DNA of 64,000 bases, from positions 175,706 through 239,705 of the forward strand of contig NW_008708409.1 of NCBI RefSeq assembly GCF_000327385.1, written 5' to 3'. The notes beneath the pieces were generated by a model. The model made no database searches. It was not told the origin of the DNA and was given only the letters and a program-made list of their open reading frames with translations. The DNA comes from Lottia gigantea. Taxonomy: Eukaryota > Mollusca > Gastropoda > Lottiidae. Both the position numbers and the translations under genes were made by a program. Below, piece after piece: positions 10,701 to 23,250 of the stretch (positions within the stretch are counted from its first letter, which is position 1; every line of letters begins with the position of its first letter).

Positions 10701-10961
10701 TGTCCCTTTAAAATGAAAACAATCAATTGCATTTCATTTGATTGGTTGATCCAGTTCAAAGGGGCGTTTAGTTATGAGTTTTTGACAATTGTGTATACAT
10801 AGAGACCCATTGTTTGAAGTAGATCTCAGAAACACAAACATAATTGACTACATTATACAACATCTTATTAAGATTTACAGACAAATCAAAATTGCGACTT
10901 TTCTTTCTGTGGAGGCTTGACTACTTTAGATCAAAAGGCTTCAGACCGACTTGCTTTTTAA

Positions 10962-11235
10962 GCGTCAGGTTCGCAATTTTGGATTTGAGTCTTCAATATA
11001 TGTAAATAGTCTTCAGAAGTACCAGAAATGTACGAAAAGTGCAAAAATACCTCATAATAGAAATAGCAATGCCTATTGCTATATATGACTTTTCTAAGAC
11101 GAGTCGTCTTTTTAGCATTCAAATGTGGATAATTCTGGACAAACATTCTCAAATTTTGACGGTGGGCCGAAAAAAAAATTCCCGCTAAGGTACTATTCTT
11201 GAAACGGATGGCAAACCACTGTTCTACGAAGATTT
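10962..11235 (-). repeat. TTAAAGGGACAG element (family B), minus orientation
   Basis: Contains AGTCTTCAATATATGTAAAT, AGTCTTCAGAAGTACCAG, AAGACGAGTCGTC and GGATAATTCTGGAC, the reverse complement of family B landmarks. Confidence 0.65.
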
Positions 11236-11984
11236 CTTTCATAGGCTATCTAGAAGTATTCATTTGCATATAATTATACACACACGTTGTTTAAAACAAA
11301 ACAGAGTAATGCACCATAAAAATTTTATGATTTTGTACAAAATCGGTGCAGCCTAATTTATGGATTGGGATAATAAAACCGAACAAAAGATTCGTTGTTT
11401 CTTTAATTCTGTAAAAGAACGGTCTGTGACATTAATAAGACATAATGCAAGTTTTAAATATGTAATTTTTGATGCTGATATAGCCTCAAGCGAGGATATA
11501 ATCACATATTTGGAAATGTTAATGTCAGATTGAAAATGACACCAACTTAATCTTAACGACATTTTCTTATTGTGTTGCATCTGCATTTGAGATTTTTATT
11601 TTATTTTGTAGCATATTGTGTTCTTCAAGTATAACTGTCTCTAATACTATGACCTAAACTTGTTTTCCTTTGGATGGTTCATCTTAACCTTTAGGAATCT
11701 CACTAGTGGTGTCAAGGTATGGTCGTTTTGTCGTATTTTTAACCACAGACGCTGACAATGAATTATGGTGCAAATATAAACTATAAGCTTTCCAAATACA
11801 CATTTTAGAGGCTAGTAGAAAGATAGCTCGCCAGTCAAGGTAACATACGCCCACTGACAGCTGTCGGAAATGATGATACAGTGATCGAAAAATCTTCAAA
11901 TTCGAACTTATCTAAGATCTCATCAATATAGATGATCACATTGCGACGGCAATATACGTCCACATTCGACTGTGCTCGACTGTG

Positions 11985-12655
11985 TTTCCACAACCATGAT
12001 AAAGTGATCACAACCATGATAATGTTTCCACGACTATGATAAGGTTTCTACAACCATGATAAAGTTTCTACAACCATGGTGATGTTTCCGCGATTATGAT
12101 AATGTATTCACAACCATGATAATGTTTCCACGACCATGATAATGTTTCTATAACCATGATAATGTTTCCACTACTATGACAAGGTTTCTATGACCATGAT
12201 AATGTTTCCACGACTATGATAATGTTTTACAACCATGATAATGTTTCCACGACTATGACAAGGTTTCTATGACTATGATAATGTTTCCACGACTATGATA
12301 ATGTTTTCACAACCATGATAATGTTTCCACGACTATGACAAGGTTTCTATGACCATGGTAATGTTTCCACGACTATGATAATGTTTCCACAACCATGATA
12401 ATGTTTCCACGACTACGGTAATGTTTTACAACCATGATAATGTTTCCACGACTATGACAAGGTTTCTATGACCATGATAATGTTTCCACGGCTATGATAA
12501 TGTTTTCACAACCATGATAATGTTTCCACGACTATGACAAGGTTTCTATGACCATGGTAATGTTTCCACGACTATGATAATGTTTCCACAACCATGATAA
12601 TGTTTCCACAACCATGATAATGTTTCCACAACCATGATAATGTTTCCATGACCAG
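11985..12655. repeat. 20-bp minisatellite, about 33 units
   Basis: Tandem copies of AATGTTTCCACGACTATGAT and close variants. A 40-bp dimer (a unit with GACTATGACAAGG followed by one with TTTCTATGACCATG) recurs several times, which shows higher-order amplification. Confidence 0.9.
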
Positions 12656-12699
12656 ACAAGTTTTCCAAGAGCAGTTTTGTTTGTTATAAATACAAAGAG

Positions 12700-15640
12700 A
12701 GCAAATCCCAGACCCTTTTACGACCGAGAGAGCTCGAACCATGATTGATCAACTGAACGCCTCCTTTAATGTTGAAATATGTGGGTCCGTACCTTTAACT
12801 TATCGTATGACAGTTTTAGTCACCTAATAAAACTCAGGAGATGTAAACTGGGAGATTGTCCATATTTTGACAGCGACGTCCATCACCAGCCTGCATTAAG
12901 GGCTTTATGTATAAAAGAAATATACATGAATTAAAAAAAGAGGTGGCCTATAAATAACACTGCCCTTCACATCATCTCACGACATGTGTCATTCCTTAAC
13001 ATGAAAGTCTTTCTTATTTTTAATTTCCCGGATGAAATCGTAGTTGTCAGTCTTGTTATTTTCATGTTTTTGGCAGCGGATGGCCCCAGGCTGATATTCG
13101 TCCCAAGCGAACCAGAACTTCGTGAGTTTATAAAGAAAAAATCGTGAGGTATCCATGCACAAACCAGTTGACCATATTACAAGTTTTCCTTTCCTTATCC
13201 AGTGGCTCAACTACCATAGAGACTGGTTGTACCAATTCCACGGTCCCCAACCCATGGGGGCCCACTTTAGTTCACGGGTCCCAATTCATCTAGCCACTCT
13301 GAGCCACTGTCCTTTTCAATACATAAGAATAATTTTTCGAATTCCATGTAAAAGCTTAACCAGATATGTATCTATCGATAGCGCTATCTCAAAAGCTACC
13401 AATAATGATGTTTAAGGGCTTTTGCGAGAGCTACGTCATAATACGCATAGTTTTGGTGGAATTACAGAAACAACATACGTCTGATTGAAAATTGGAATGG
13501 CTCAAATTGTTGCCAACAGTGTCCCCGATGCACATAGACAGCTCAGAAACCCCTTTACAATCCCTTTAATGTAATACTAAATTCTAGAGGTTTCTGAACC
13601 TAAACGTCCGAGAAATTCATCATATGATGAGAACTGTAAATGTCAGGCTTCGCCGATGAAACATCAAAATTTAATTTATCTGCTAACGGGTGGGGGGTGC
13701 AATCCATTTATTCGTGAAGATATGGGACTTGAAGATACAGACAGCCAAAAGAAAGATGCGCAATACGTAGTGATTGTCCAGTTTAAAACTGGACATTCAA
13801 ATAGCCACAGATTTATCCAGGTCACTGTCAGTATGATCAATCAGCTGACCTTACCTAATTATGTCAAGTCATGTCCGTCCGTATTGTAAATCAAGTTTGA
13901 CGAATTCCTTTGAACTTGTACTATTATACTCTCTGTTAGAAAGATAACCTGGATTTTATTGATGACAGACATTAGTCAGTAATAGTGTTCACATCTCATC
14001 GACGAAATATAAGCCTTCGAATCCTTGTGTGTTCAGATTTATCTGCGTTTCAAAGTTTAAATGACGACGACTCGTCTTTTCCTGCCATTTATAGAACAGG
14101 CAAACATGTATATGATTGAAAGTAAAAGTCCTAGCTTGATGTTTTTTGAAGGAATTATGCGATTTTCGTACAATCATCTTCTATTGAGTTGTGTTTTTTC
14201 AAATATCGGAAAATATGAGCAAAATTTATTTTCCATTTATGAATGATGGAGTCATCAAATGTACTATGGACTTTTGTTTAGGTTACATAGGGCGATAGTA
14301 CAGAAAGTTCATTATAATAAATACGTAGTATTCCATCAAAAGCACAACATAAATTGGGGCATATCCAAAAAATAGTATGAAATTTTGTGTTTTTCCTTAC
14401 CAAAATTACTCTTGATAAACTTTTAACTCTTTAGATTGTTAACTTTCTCCTTTGCTCAATATTCAGATCCAGCAACTTAAAGGGACAGTTTCGCTGTGTG
14501 TTTGGCCAATCGTACCTTAGTCTCAAAAACGGGAATGTTTGTAGCTAAGCTAAGCATTAATAGCATTCACAGCTCACCGCCGAAATTTGAGCTTTCAAGT
14601 GTGTCTAAAATTGTATGCTTTAGAAAGTTGCAAAGTCGACTCTTCTTTTCTTGAGAATTCCTAGTTTAATATACTTATGAAGAAATTGTGCGATTTTCGT
14701 ACCCTTTTAGCACTTCTGAAGACTATTTAAAAATATTCAAAACCAAAATCAACCTCCAAAAATGGCAAATCTGTCCTTTTAACTTAAACCACTATTTTGT
14801 ATAGTCAGATGAGCGACTGAGGTCCGAGAAATGCATTAACATATTTATATAAAGAAAAAAACATAATAGTTATGTAATGTTTTTATTATTATTCAAAATG
14901 CTCAAAGAATAACATCTCAGGTTTCGTGTAAAGTGAATTTAATTACAATATTTATGTTATATAAAGACATAAGAGTTATGTAATGTTATTCGGATATATT
15001 ATGTTATAAGGACATAAATACTGTTTAACATAATAATGATAAAATATGTCATGTTTCTAACATCTTTATTGTAATCTTGTAAATTTAAAATTTCATATTC
15101 AACATATCCGTCTGTCTGTAATATGTTCAGGAAACGTCTTGAAATTAGCACACTAAACATAAAAAAGAACAGTCATACAGAAGTACATGACGTTCTTAAA
15201 TTTCATAGAAAAAGGCACGGGCATAATTTACCACCATTGATATCACTACACCCGACAAAAGCAATCGATTTTTTGAATCTAAAAAATACAGAACCATGAC
15301 GATGAAACACTTTTCAAAATACTTTCAGAACAACTATATTTTTTTGTCAAATTTGTGGAAAAATAAATCGAATGTATCTGCGGTCTGTGAAAGCCTCAGA
15401 ATACACCCTTGAACACTGCTAAGGCCTGTGGCGATAAGGGAAGTTAGTTTTGCAAGTGTCGAAGGCTCAGAGAGCTATAACCAATATAACCAATGATGTT
15501 AACTAAACCTAGGATAATGAACTTGTTGAGGCTACTATTATGCATTATGTCATTATGTTATTATTAAAATTATGTTATTATTATAATTATTATGTTATTT
15601 ATTTATATAATTTGAAGCAAGACAAAAATGGGTTTGTGTA
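12700..15640. other. Intergenic with element fragments, no gene seen
   Basis: Holds a CAGTGGCTCAAC-type element (about 13,198-13,310), a family A half copy (about 13,400-13,572), family B copies (about 13,960-14,165 and 14,477-14,782), and very AT-rich DNA with ATTATGTTATT repeats near 15,540. The long ORFs here have no splice-site pattern or domain. Confidence 0.5.
14477..14782 (+). repeat. Family B element with both ends
   Basis: Starts TTAAAGGGACAGTTTCGC and ends AAATCTGTCCTTTTAA, giving short terminal inverted repeats that carry TTAA at the tips. The internal landmarks are present and there is no ORF. A good reference copy for the family, about 305 bp long. Confidence 0.75.
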
Positions 15641-15654
15641 GAAGTTAGCTTATA

Positions 15655-16626
15655 CTTTTTAATTCAAATATACGTATATAAGTGAATTAAAACATACTTA
15701 GCTTATATAAGTAAATTCAAACATACTTAGCTTATATATGTAAACTCAGACATACTTAGCTAATATAAGTAAACTTAAACATACTTAGCTTATCTAAGTA
15801 GATTTAAACATACTTAGCTTATCTAAGTAGATTTAAACATACTTAGTTTATATAAGTAAATTCACTTATATAAGTAATTCAAACATACTTAGCTTACATA
15901 AGTAAATTTAAAACTACCTAGCATATATAAGTAAATTTAAACATACTTAGCTTATATAAGTAAATTTAAAACTACTTAGCTTATATAAGTAGATTTAAAC
16001 ATACTTACCTTATATAAGTAAATTCAAATATACTTAGCTTATATAAGTAAATTCAAACATACTTAGCTTATATAAGTAAATTTAAACATACTTAGCTTAT
16101 ATAAGTAAATTCAAATATACTTAGCTTATATAGGTCAATTCAAACATACTTAGCTTACATAAGCAAATTTAAACATACTTAGCTTATATAAGTAAATTCA
16201 AATATACCTAGCTTATATAGGTCCATTCAAACATACTTAGCTTATATAAGTAAATTTAAAATTACTTATCTTATATAAGTAAATTCAAACATACTTAGCT
16301 TATATAAGTAAATTCAAATATACTTAGCTTATATAAGTAAATTCAAACATACTTAGCTTATATAAGTAAATTTAAACATACTTAGCTTATATAAGTAAAT
16401 TCAAATATACTTAGCTTATATAGGTCAATTCAAACATACTTAGCTTACATAAGCAAATTTAAACATACTTAGCTTATATAAGTAAATTCAAATATACCTA
16501 GCTTATATAGGTAAATTCAAACATACTTAGCTGATATAAGTAAATTTAAAATTACTTATCTTATATAAGTAAATTCAAACATACTTAGCTTATATAAGTA
16601 AATTCAAACATACTTAGCTTATATAG
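15655..16626. repeat. 29-bp minisatellite with palindromic core, about 33 units
   Basis: Tandem copies of a 29-bp unit built around ACTTAGCTTATATAAGTAAA. Each unit holds the perfect 10-bp palindrome CTTATATAAG. A block of several units with the same order of variants occurs twice (about 16,035-16,260 and 16,305-16,560), so a segment of roughly 270 bp has itself been duplicated. Confidence 0.92.
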
Positions 16627-16889
16627 AAATGTTACAATGATATAAAGATTTCTAATTTGCATTATTAATAAGTGAATGGTAAACAATAAACAAAAACATA
16701 AACAAAGTAGAAAATAATGATATTTACAATGACGTCACAACCATAAACGAGTAAACAAAATATATTATAGCATGGTATCATATTACATAAGATTATATTT
16801 TAATTCATTCAAAACTTCATATTAAAATGAATTCACGTGATTGGTTTAGAACTCAAATCCATTTGAATACACTGTGTACAGTACAAGGC

Positions 16890-17170
16890 ATACAAAAAAA
16901 CGTATGGTTTTTACTTGGAAATAACAGACACAAACATAGTTCACAGCCATTTTGAATCATAACCTCGACTAAATAAGCCGACTTTTTTTTTTAAAAAAAA
17001 AGGCTAACATGTTTCAAATCACAATTAAAGCAATTTCTAAACCTTTCAATGTGATTTGGAGAATGTGTTGAAATATTATAAGCTTTTTAAAAATTCGACC
17101 TATTAGATCGAGAAATAGATTCAAAATTACTGTGGTCTGTGTGTTATTTCTATATAAGAATGTATACAAG
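16890..17170. repeat. Second copy of ~280-bp inverted-repeat element
   Basis: Same family as 3955-4235: TTTTTACTTGGAAATAACAG at the left, GTGTGTTATTTCTATATAAG at the right, with paired inner arms. The region on to 18,000 shows no exon and should contain the 3' UTR end of the integrin gene. Confidence 0.65.
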
Positions 17171-18020
17171 GTAGCGTTCAATACACCAGAAGGTTACAAA
17201 GCAGAGCATACTATTCCACTTTAAACCTTGGCTTGAGATTATACACCAAAAATGATCTTCGTTTTAAACGTGACGTCAAACGGGCAGACAACTTCATATG
17301 AGCACACATAACAAGTTTAAGCTATTCTGTATAAAATGCACGAAGGGAGGCTACTCTATGTGAACAATAGGCAGCATGTTTATAAATACATATATGACAA
17401 TTACATCTTTATGCATAGAATTTGGATGATGCCAAAGCCGAAATATACCATAAACACGAACAGTCAAGCTTTTAGATTGTTAAGGCAGAGGTCACCGAAG
17501 ACACAAGAAGCTGGGCTTGCAGGTTTTCCTGGAAGTATTTAACTTATGAATCATCTCCGAATTTGTATGAGTGTTTTTGCTGCACTATAATATAATTTGG
17601 AATGTTTCTGAACACAATACAGTCGTGTGACATATTATGCATTATGCATTATGCATATTATACATTTCTACTACCTGCCGAGAACAGATTTTGATCATTT
17701 AAATAAGATTGAGGTACCTTTAAGTGGTAATGGCAAACACAATTTTGAACACAATTTTCGACGGCAAGTTTCCATACACAACTTGGAATGACGTCATGCA
17801 TCTTAAATGAACCCAATGTTTCTGTGGATAACGCTGTCTACAACATCTCATAACGTTCATTATCAAGACGTTCATCTTTTAGAAATTATTTTGCGTTTTC
17901 ACTCACATACAATTTTCATCAATACTGGTATAAGAAATTAAGTGAACTGTACAGTTGTGTCCCTTTCTCCAATTTGATCTGAAAATAATATCTACCCGAC
18001 CATCATGGGCAACAAGAGTT

Positions 18021-18683
18021 CTATTCATTTTTTTTACCACCACTGTAAGTTGGGTTTTTGGTTGTCGTTGTAGGATCGCGATAAATAGGGTTTTCATCCT
18101 GGAAAATAAATGTAATTTTTACACTTAAGTATAGATATCATACGAAATTGTGAAGTTTTGGCTTTATTGACAAACGCTTATAGTCGGGGACAACCAGCTA
18201 TTGATGTTAGAACTACCCGAATCAAGTGACAATCTGCATAATTATAGTACTGGCAAAAATGATTACCAGTAAATACTGTGACACATAGCGACACAATCAC
18301 GATCGTATTAACATTCAAAAAATTCCGGACACATGCATTTGAAGAATCAAATTTCGTCGGTGAGTTGTAAACACTATAACTGATTAGCTTGCCAAACAAA
18401 ATTCCCGTTTTCCCGGTATGATTAGTCGTACGAAAGGCGTATCCGTTCCTGTCATATTCGCAGTCAGAAATGAGATATTTCTTGTTAAACCTGATATGTG
18501 CATATCCTTAACTTACTGACTGCCATCTTGCTCGTTCTTGATCCTTCTTAAATTGAGCAAATTCTTTGGCTTCTTGCCGGCGTTTCCAACACAAAAATAT
18601 CAGGATGGCTATAATTCCTGCTAATAATATGGCACCAACAATTCCTAACGCCACTGGTAACACTGGAAACTCTTCTGGACATT
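18021..18683 (-). other. Integrin beta: transmembrane and cytoplasmic exons (20-21)
   Basis: Exon 20 encodes [17 protein letters not shown] then a hydrophobic helix ending LIFLCWKRR, followed by the membrane-proximal [16 protein letters not shown], equivalent to the conserved KEFxxFxxE..xxxW segment. Exon 21 (18098-18021) encodes [20 protein letters not shown] and a lysine-rich end. NPIY is the talin PTB site and NPTY the kindlin-type site in other integrins. The usual HD before the KEF motif reads QE-A here. Confidence 0.95.
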
Positions 18684-21600
18684 CTGAAACATCAAAATAC
18701 ACGCATTTTAAGAAAAAAAGTAAATGGTAGTACATGGTGGGTTTTGGCACAAAAGCCCTTCCATATATGAAAGAGTGGGCAAATTAACTGCACAAAATGA
18801 TTCCTTAGCTATTATTCACTAGCATATTTAGGGGAAGGGGTATTGGGCCATGGCCCTACACTCAGTCCGGTGAAGTGTCTTATTTCGAAGTGAAAATTAA
18901 GCCTTCATCTCAGGCCATCTGAAATCCATTGGCTTCTGGAGTCCCCTTCCAGCCCTTAGTTCCGCCGGCACCAAGGGGCTCCAGCCCTTTGAGCCTCGCC
19001 TCGAAGAAACACCTCTCATTTTTGGTCTTTCCCTCAGCCCTTTTTTTTAGACACGCCCCTACACAGCATATACGAATTTTGAAATATAAGAGAAATCTAC
19101 TCTTTGTTTCAACAGGTTCAATAGTATTGCTCTCCATACATGTTTATGGCTTTAAGGAGGTACACCTACCCTCATTTTGTTGAACTTTGATAATAACATT
19201 GATATCATCGTATTCATATGTATATTTTCTGATACACTCAGTATCTGCCTGTCTGAAGGTACAGTGAGTGATCGATGGATCTTTTCCTCTTTCTAAAATT
19301 ACACAAAAAGCATTTTTACATTTGAATAAAGCATAAATCGGACCAAGATCTTATTGACGGCAACTTGAAAGGACAGAATAGCCAATTTAGGTCTTGAATA
19401 TATGTAAACAGTCTTCAGAAGTAATAGAAGAGTAAAAACGAAAATCGCATAATTCTTTCAAATAAATCTCGAACTAGGAATTTCTTTTACTATTTCTATA
19501 GATGTATTTCCTATATGACAGTGTCTTAAGAAAAGACGACTCGTCTTTTTAACTTTCAAACACGGATAATTCTGGACACACATGGATTTGAAGGCTCAAA
19601 TTCCAACGGGATTTGAACACTATTCCTAATTGTCTTAGCTAAAAACATAAATACCGTTTCTGAGAACAAAGAGGCCAAGATACTTTATGACAACTTAAAA
19701 CACTCCGATTAAGGATTGCGCCAACATGTGAGGCAAGTTAAAAAAAATCACGCGTCCAGGCCATGCGTAACGTAAAGCAAAGATTAGCTTTTATGACCAT
19801 ATTTACAGATCGACAGACAGACTGCTTTTCTGCTAGAAAGTAGAACGTAAGCATGATGACATCTGCTTTGGTCGAATATATCCAGTGATCGATCAGATAC
19901 TACCAGGTGCTAGCCAGCTTGTCTACTGGTTAACCAAAACTCATTCCTTGCCCTTTAGACTAACCTGCTAGATTCTGTACAACTCGTACATCTTTACAAG
20001 CATCTGCACAATATGTACTGTTATACGCGCCATCTTTAAATGCTTTACACATAGCACAGCCTCTATGTACTGTACATTTGGTTGGACATTCCTGAAATAT
20101 AAGTAGTTCCTCATTACACTGTACAGACCAGAGAACGACTAATGATTCCAGCAAAACGCTCATCAAAATATCTATTAACTACAAGCAACCACGATCACCT
20201 GAATTCTCAAGGGTCAAAGATACACTTGCAACTGATGGCAACTGCGATTTGCATACCCACTCACAAATGCCGCAAGTTATAAGAATTTGCAAGTTCAAAG
20301 GTCAACCTGAGTGATCATGTATGAAAAACAATCCACTGTACATATATATGAGAAGCAATGTAGTATTAATGCTATAAATACACTCCGCTGAACACATGAT
20401 GTACACATATGTGTACTGTACATTTGGCAGGACATCAAATACTCACCGGGCAATCTTCACAAGTTGGACCTCGATAATTTCCTTCTTTAAAACATGTACA
20501 TCGACCACAATCACATGTTCCCTTACCATTACAGATTTCCTGTAAGAAAAATGTGTGAAATTGATCTAAATAACCGCGAGATTTGCAGAACGCACCCAAC
20601 CGAAGGGAACGTGTTCCTGGTCATTATCAGGCCCTAAGCTTCAGGACAAGAAAAATGGATTGCCCCCCTGAAAGAATCCTAACAACAGACCAATTCCATT
20701 ACTGCAACTGAACAATCAAGTCTGGTTACGGGCCTGATCATTCTGCAATGTTATACTAGAGGATGCTTAAAACTCACCCCATTAGATGCTATACATGTGT
20801 CATTTCTGGAGGAACAACCACAATCATCTCCTGTATAACCCGGTAGACATTGGCATTTACCACATTTACATACACCACGATTTGTACCTGAAGTATATTA
20901 AAATGGACATCTGTACAATGTGCTTTCTCGTGTGATAAAACTGAATTTCAAATGCCGCAACCTTTATTTTAATATAACTTCCCAGTTAATTCCCAGTTTT
21001 TCGCATGCATGTTTGTAGTAAGGACATTTTTTTTTATCAAACAGGGCATTTGATTGGTTGAATATTGTATAATCTAGAACTTGACATGGATAACGATTTC
21101 GTCAGATCATGAATGGAAAGAAAAGTAACTTTCAGAAAAAACACGAAGCGCAACATCCAGGTTACATATTCTCGAACAACATTGGCGCTAGGATATCCTG
21201 CAAACAGTGTTAGACAAGACCCAAGGCCATCCTACCGCTAAGATTGTATGGAGAATATGCGGCCAGATCTTCATATTAATCAGATAGATTTTGAAAATTC
21301 CGATAAAGAAAACAACAAAACACTTACCTCCGCACATCTGTCCATCATAATAATAACAATTATAATCATTACATTCACAGAATCGTCCAGAATACGTCCT
21401 GGCACTGTTCACTCTAATAGGATAACATTCACATTCTCCACAAACACATTCACCATGGTTAGAACAAACTATAGATGAATTGACACTGAAAAGATACAGA
21501 ATAACAGAAAATAGATATACTATCAAACTACGCTTGTAGTAAAACTACTACATTTTCGCATTTTGGCTGGTCTGTTAAACAACGTGAGAAAAATGATGAT

Positions 21601-23208
21601 CTCATAATGTCTGATTGGCTTAATCTACTCTAATCTAATCTGATCAACATTGGCTTGCCACCTCCCCTCACAGAAAAGAGGCTGGCCCGGATTCCCGTTA
21701 TTTTATGATCTCATATCTCTTCATAAACAGTCACGTGAATTATGTGATCTTTGTTGTTGGTTTTCAAATATAACGATATTACCAATATAATTTATATTGT
21801 CCTGTGCAAATCCTGAGAGCTGATGTAATTTTGCATTGACAAGGTGTGTCCTACGTTGTAACAACGGTTCGAAATTGAACAGGCTTATGAAGATCTTTGG
21901 ATATATTTATACATAGATTGTCACTAGCATTTAGGGGGACATAATCGGACCAGGGCCCGCGCTGGTGCTGGGGATCAAATTTTATACTCAGGAGATGCGA
22001 AGAATTAAAGGCCAAGAGAACTCATTTCTAACATTTTGAGGTGCCAAAAACGTATCTAAATCTATATCTTTGTACAAAGACACTGTGATTGAATCAATCT
22101 CTGCTGAACTGAAGAAGGTTTTGCTTGGGATTAATTCACATTCGCTGGTGCCCAGTCCCCAAGGACCCCACCCTAACGACGGGACTGTACAATCCTAATT
22201 TTAGATACTCACTTGGATTTACAGTTTTTGAGAGATTGTGTACTGGATAGTTCAGTTTCGTCACATTCACACTGTCTTCCATAACGACCTTTATTACACG
22301 TACATTGTCCACATTCAAATGTTCCGTTACCACTGAAACATTTCGGACTGTTCTTTTCCTAAAATCAGAATGATTTGGAATTTATAAGACTGGTCTGAAA
22401 CTTTTTGGGAGAGTGTTCTCTTTACTTCTAGTGGTTCGAATTGAACTCGAAACGGGATACCTTAAAGGAGCTCCGTTCAACCAATCATACCTTAGTTTCA
22501 GAAAAAGGAATTTTCTTCAGCTTACTAAATCAGTAATGATTGTGTGTTCACAGCTTATCGTCTAAATTTGAGCCTTCAAATCCATGTGTATCCATAATTA
22601 TTCACGTTTGAAATTCGACTCAAATTTTAGTGAGACTATGCCATATATAGAAAACACATATATAGGAATAGACAGTGAAATTTCTAGTTTAAGGTATATT
22701 TGAAGGGATTATGCGATTTTCATGCGTTTTAGTACTTCTTAAGACTATTACAGAATAATAAAGATCCCAATCAATGCCCGAAAATGCCGACTGTTCCCCT
22801 TTAAAATCCTAGAAATACGGTTTATACCCTCAATTTATTTTTTAAAAATTTTCTCCTGGAATGTAGTCTTCCAGATGTTACGATGGAGACTTTTGTCTAT
22901 GCGCCTCAAACCAGGCGTCTGACCAAATTGGAGTTACATAGATCGACTAAGGATCACCTGCTTATGGACATCATAATCGCCAAACCAAATTTTCACTTCT
23001 CTTACCTCTTGTCCCGGCTTTTCACAATCGCACTCACAAATCAGATTAAGATCTACAGTCAGTTGTTCAGACAAACCGACCGCGCCAATGTTAACAGAAC
23101 GTTGTCGTTTACCACCACAATGATTGACTTTCAAAGACACATCGAACTCGACCTCATCTCCGATCTCCAGGCCTTCACATTTGTTGGTTGTTGATAGAAC
23201 AGCTCTAC

Positions 23209-23250
<42 letters not shown>

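Noticed and set aside
15655-16626. CRISPR-like regular repeat array
   Set aside because: Direct head-to-tail minisatellite without unique spacers, in an intron-bearing animal genome.
21248-21478. Plus-strand Ile/Thr-rich ORF
   Set aside because: Antisense shadow of integrin exon 15.
22136-22333. 65-codon ORF overlapping integrin exon 14
   Set aside because: Wrong frame of a real exon; the correct frame gives the EGF cysteine pattern.
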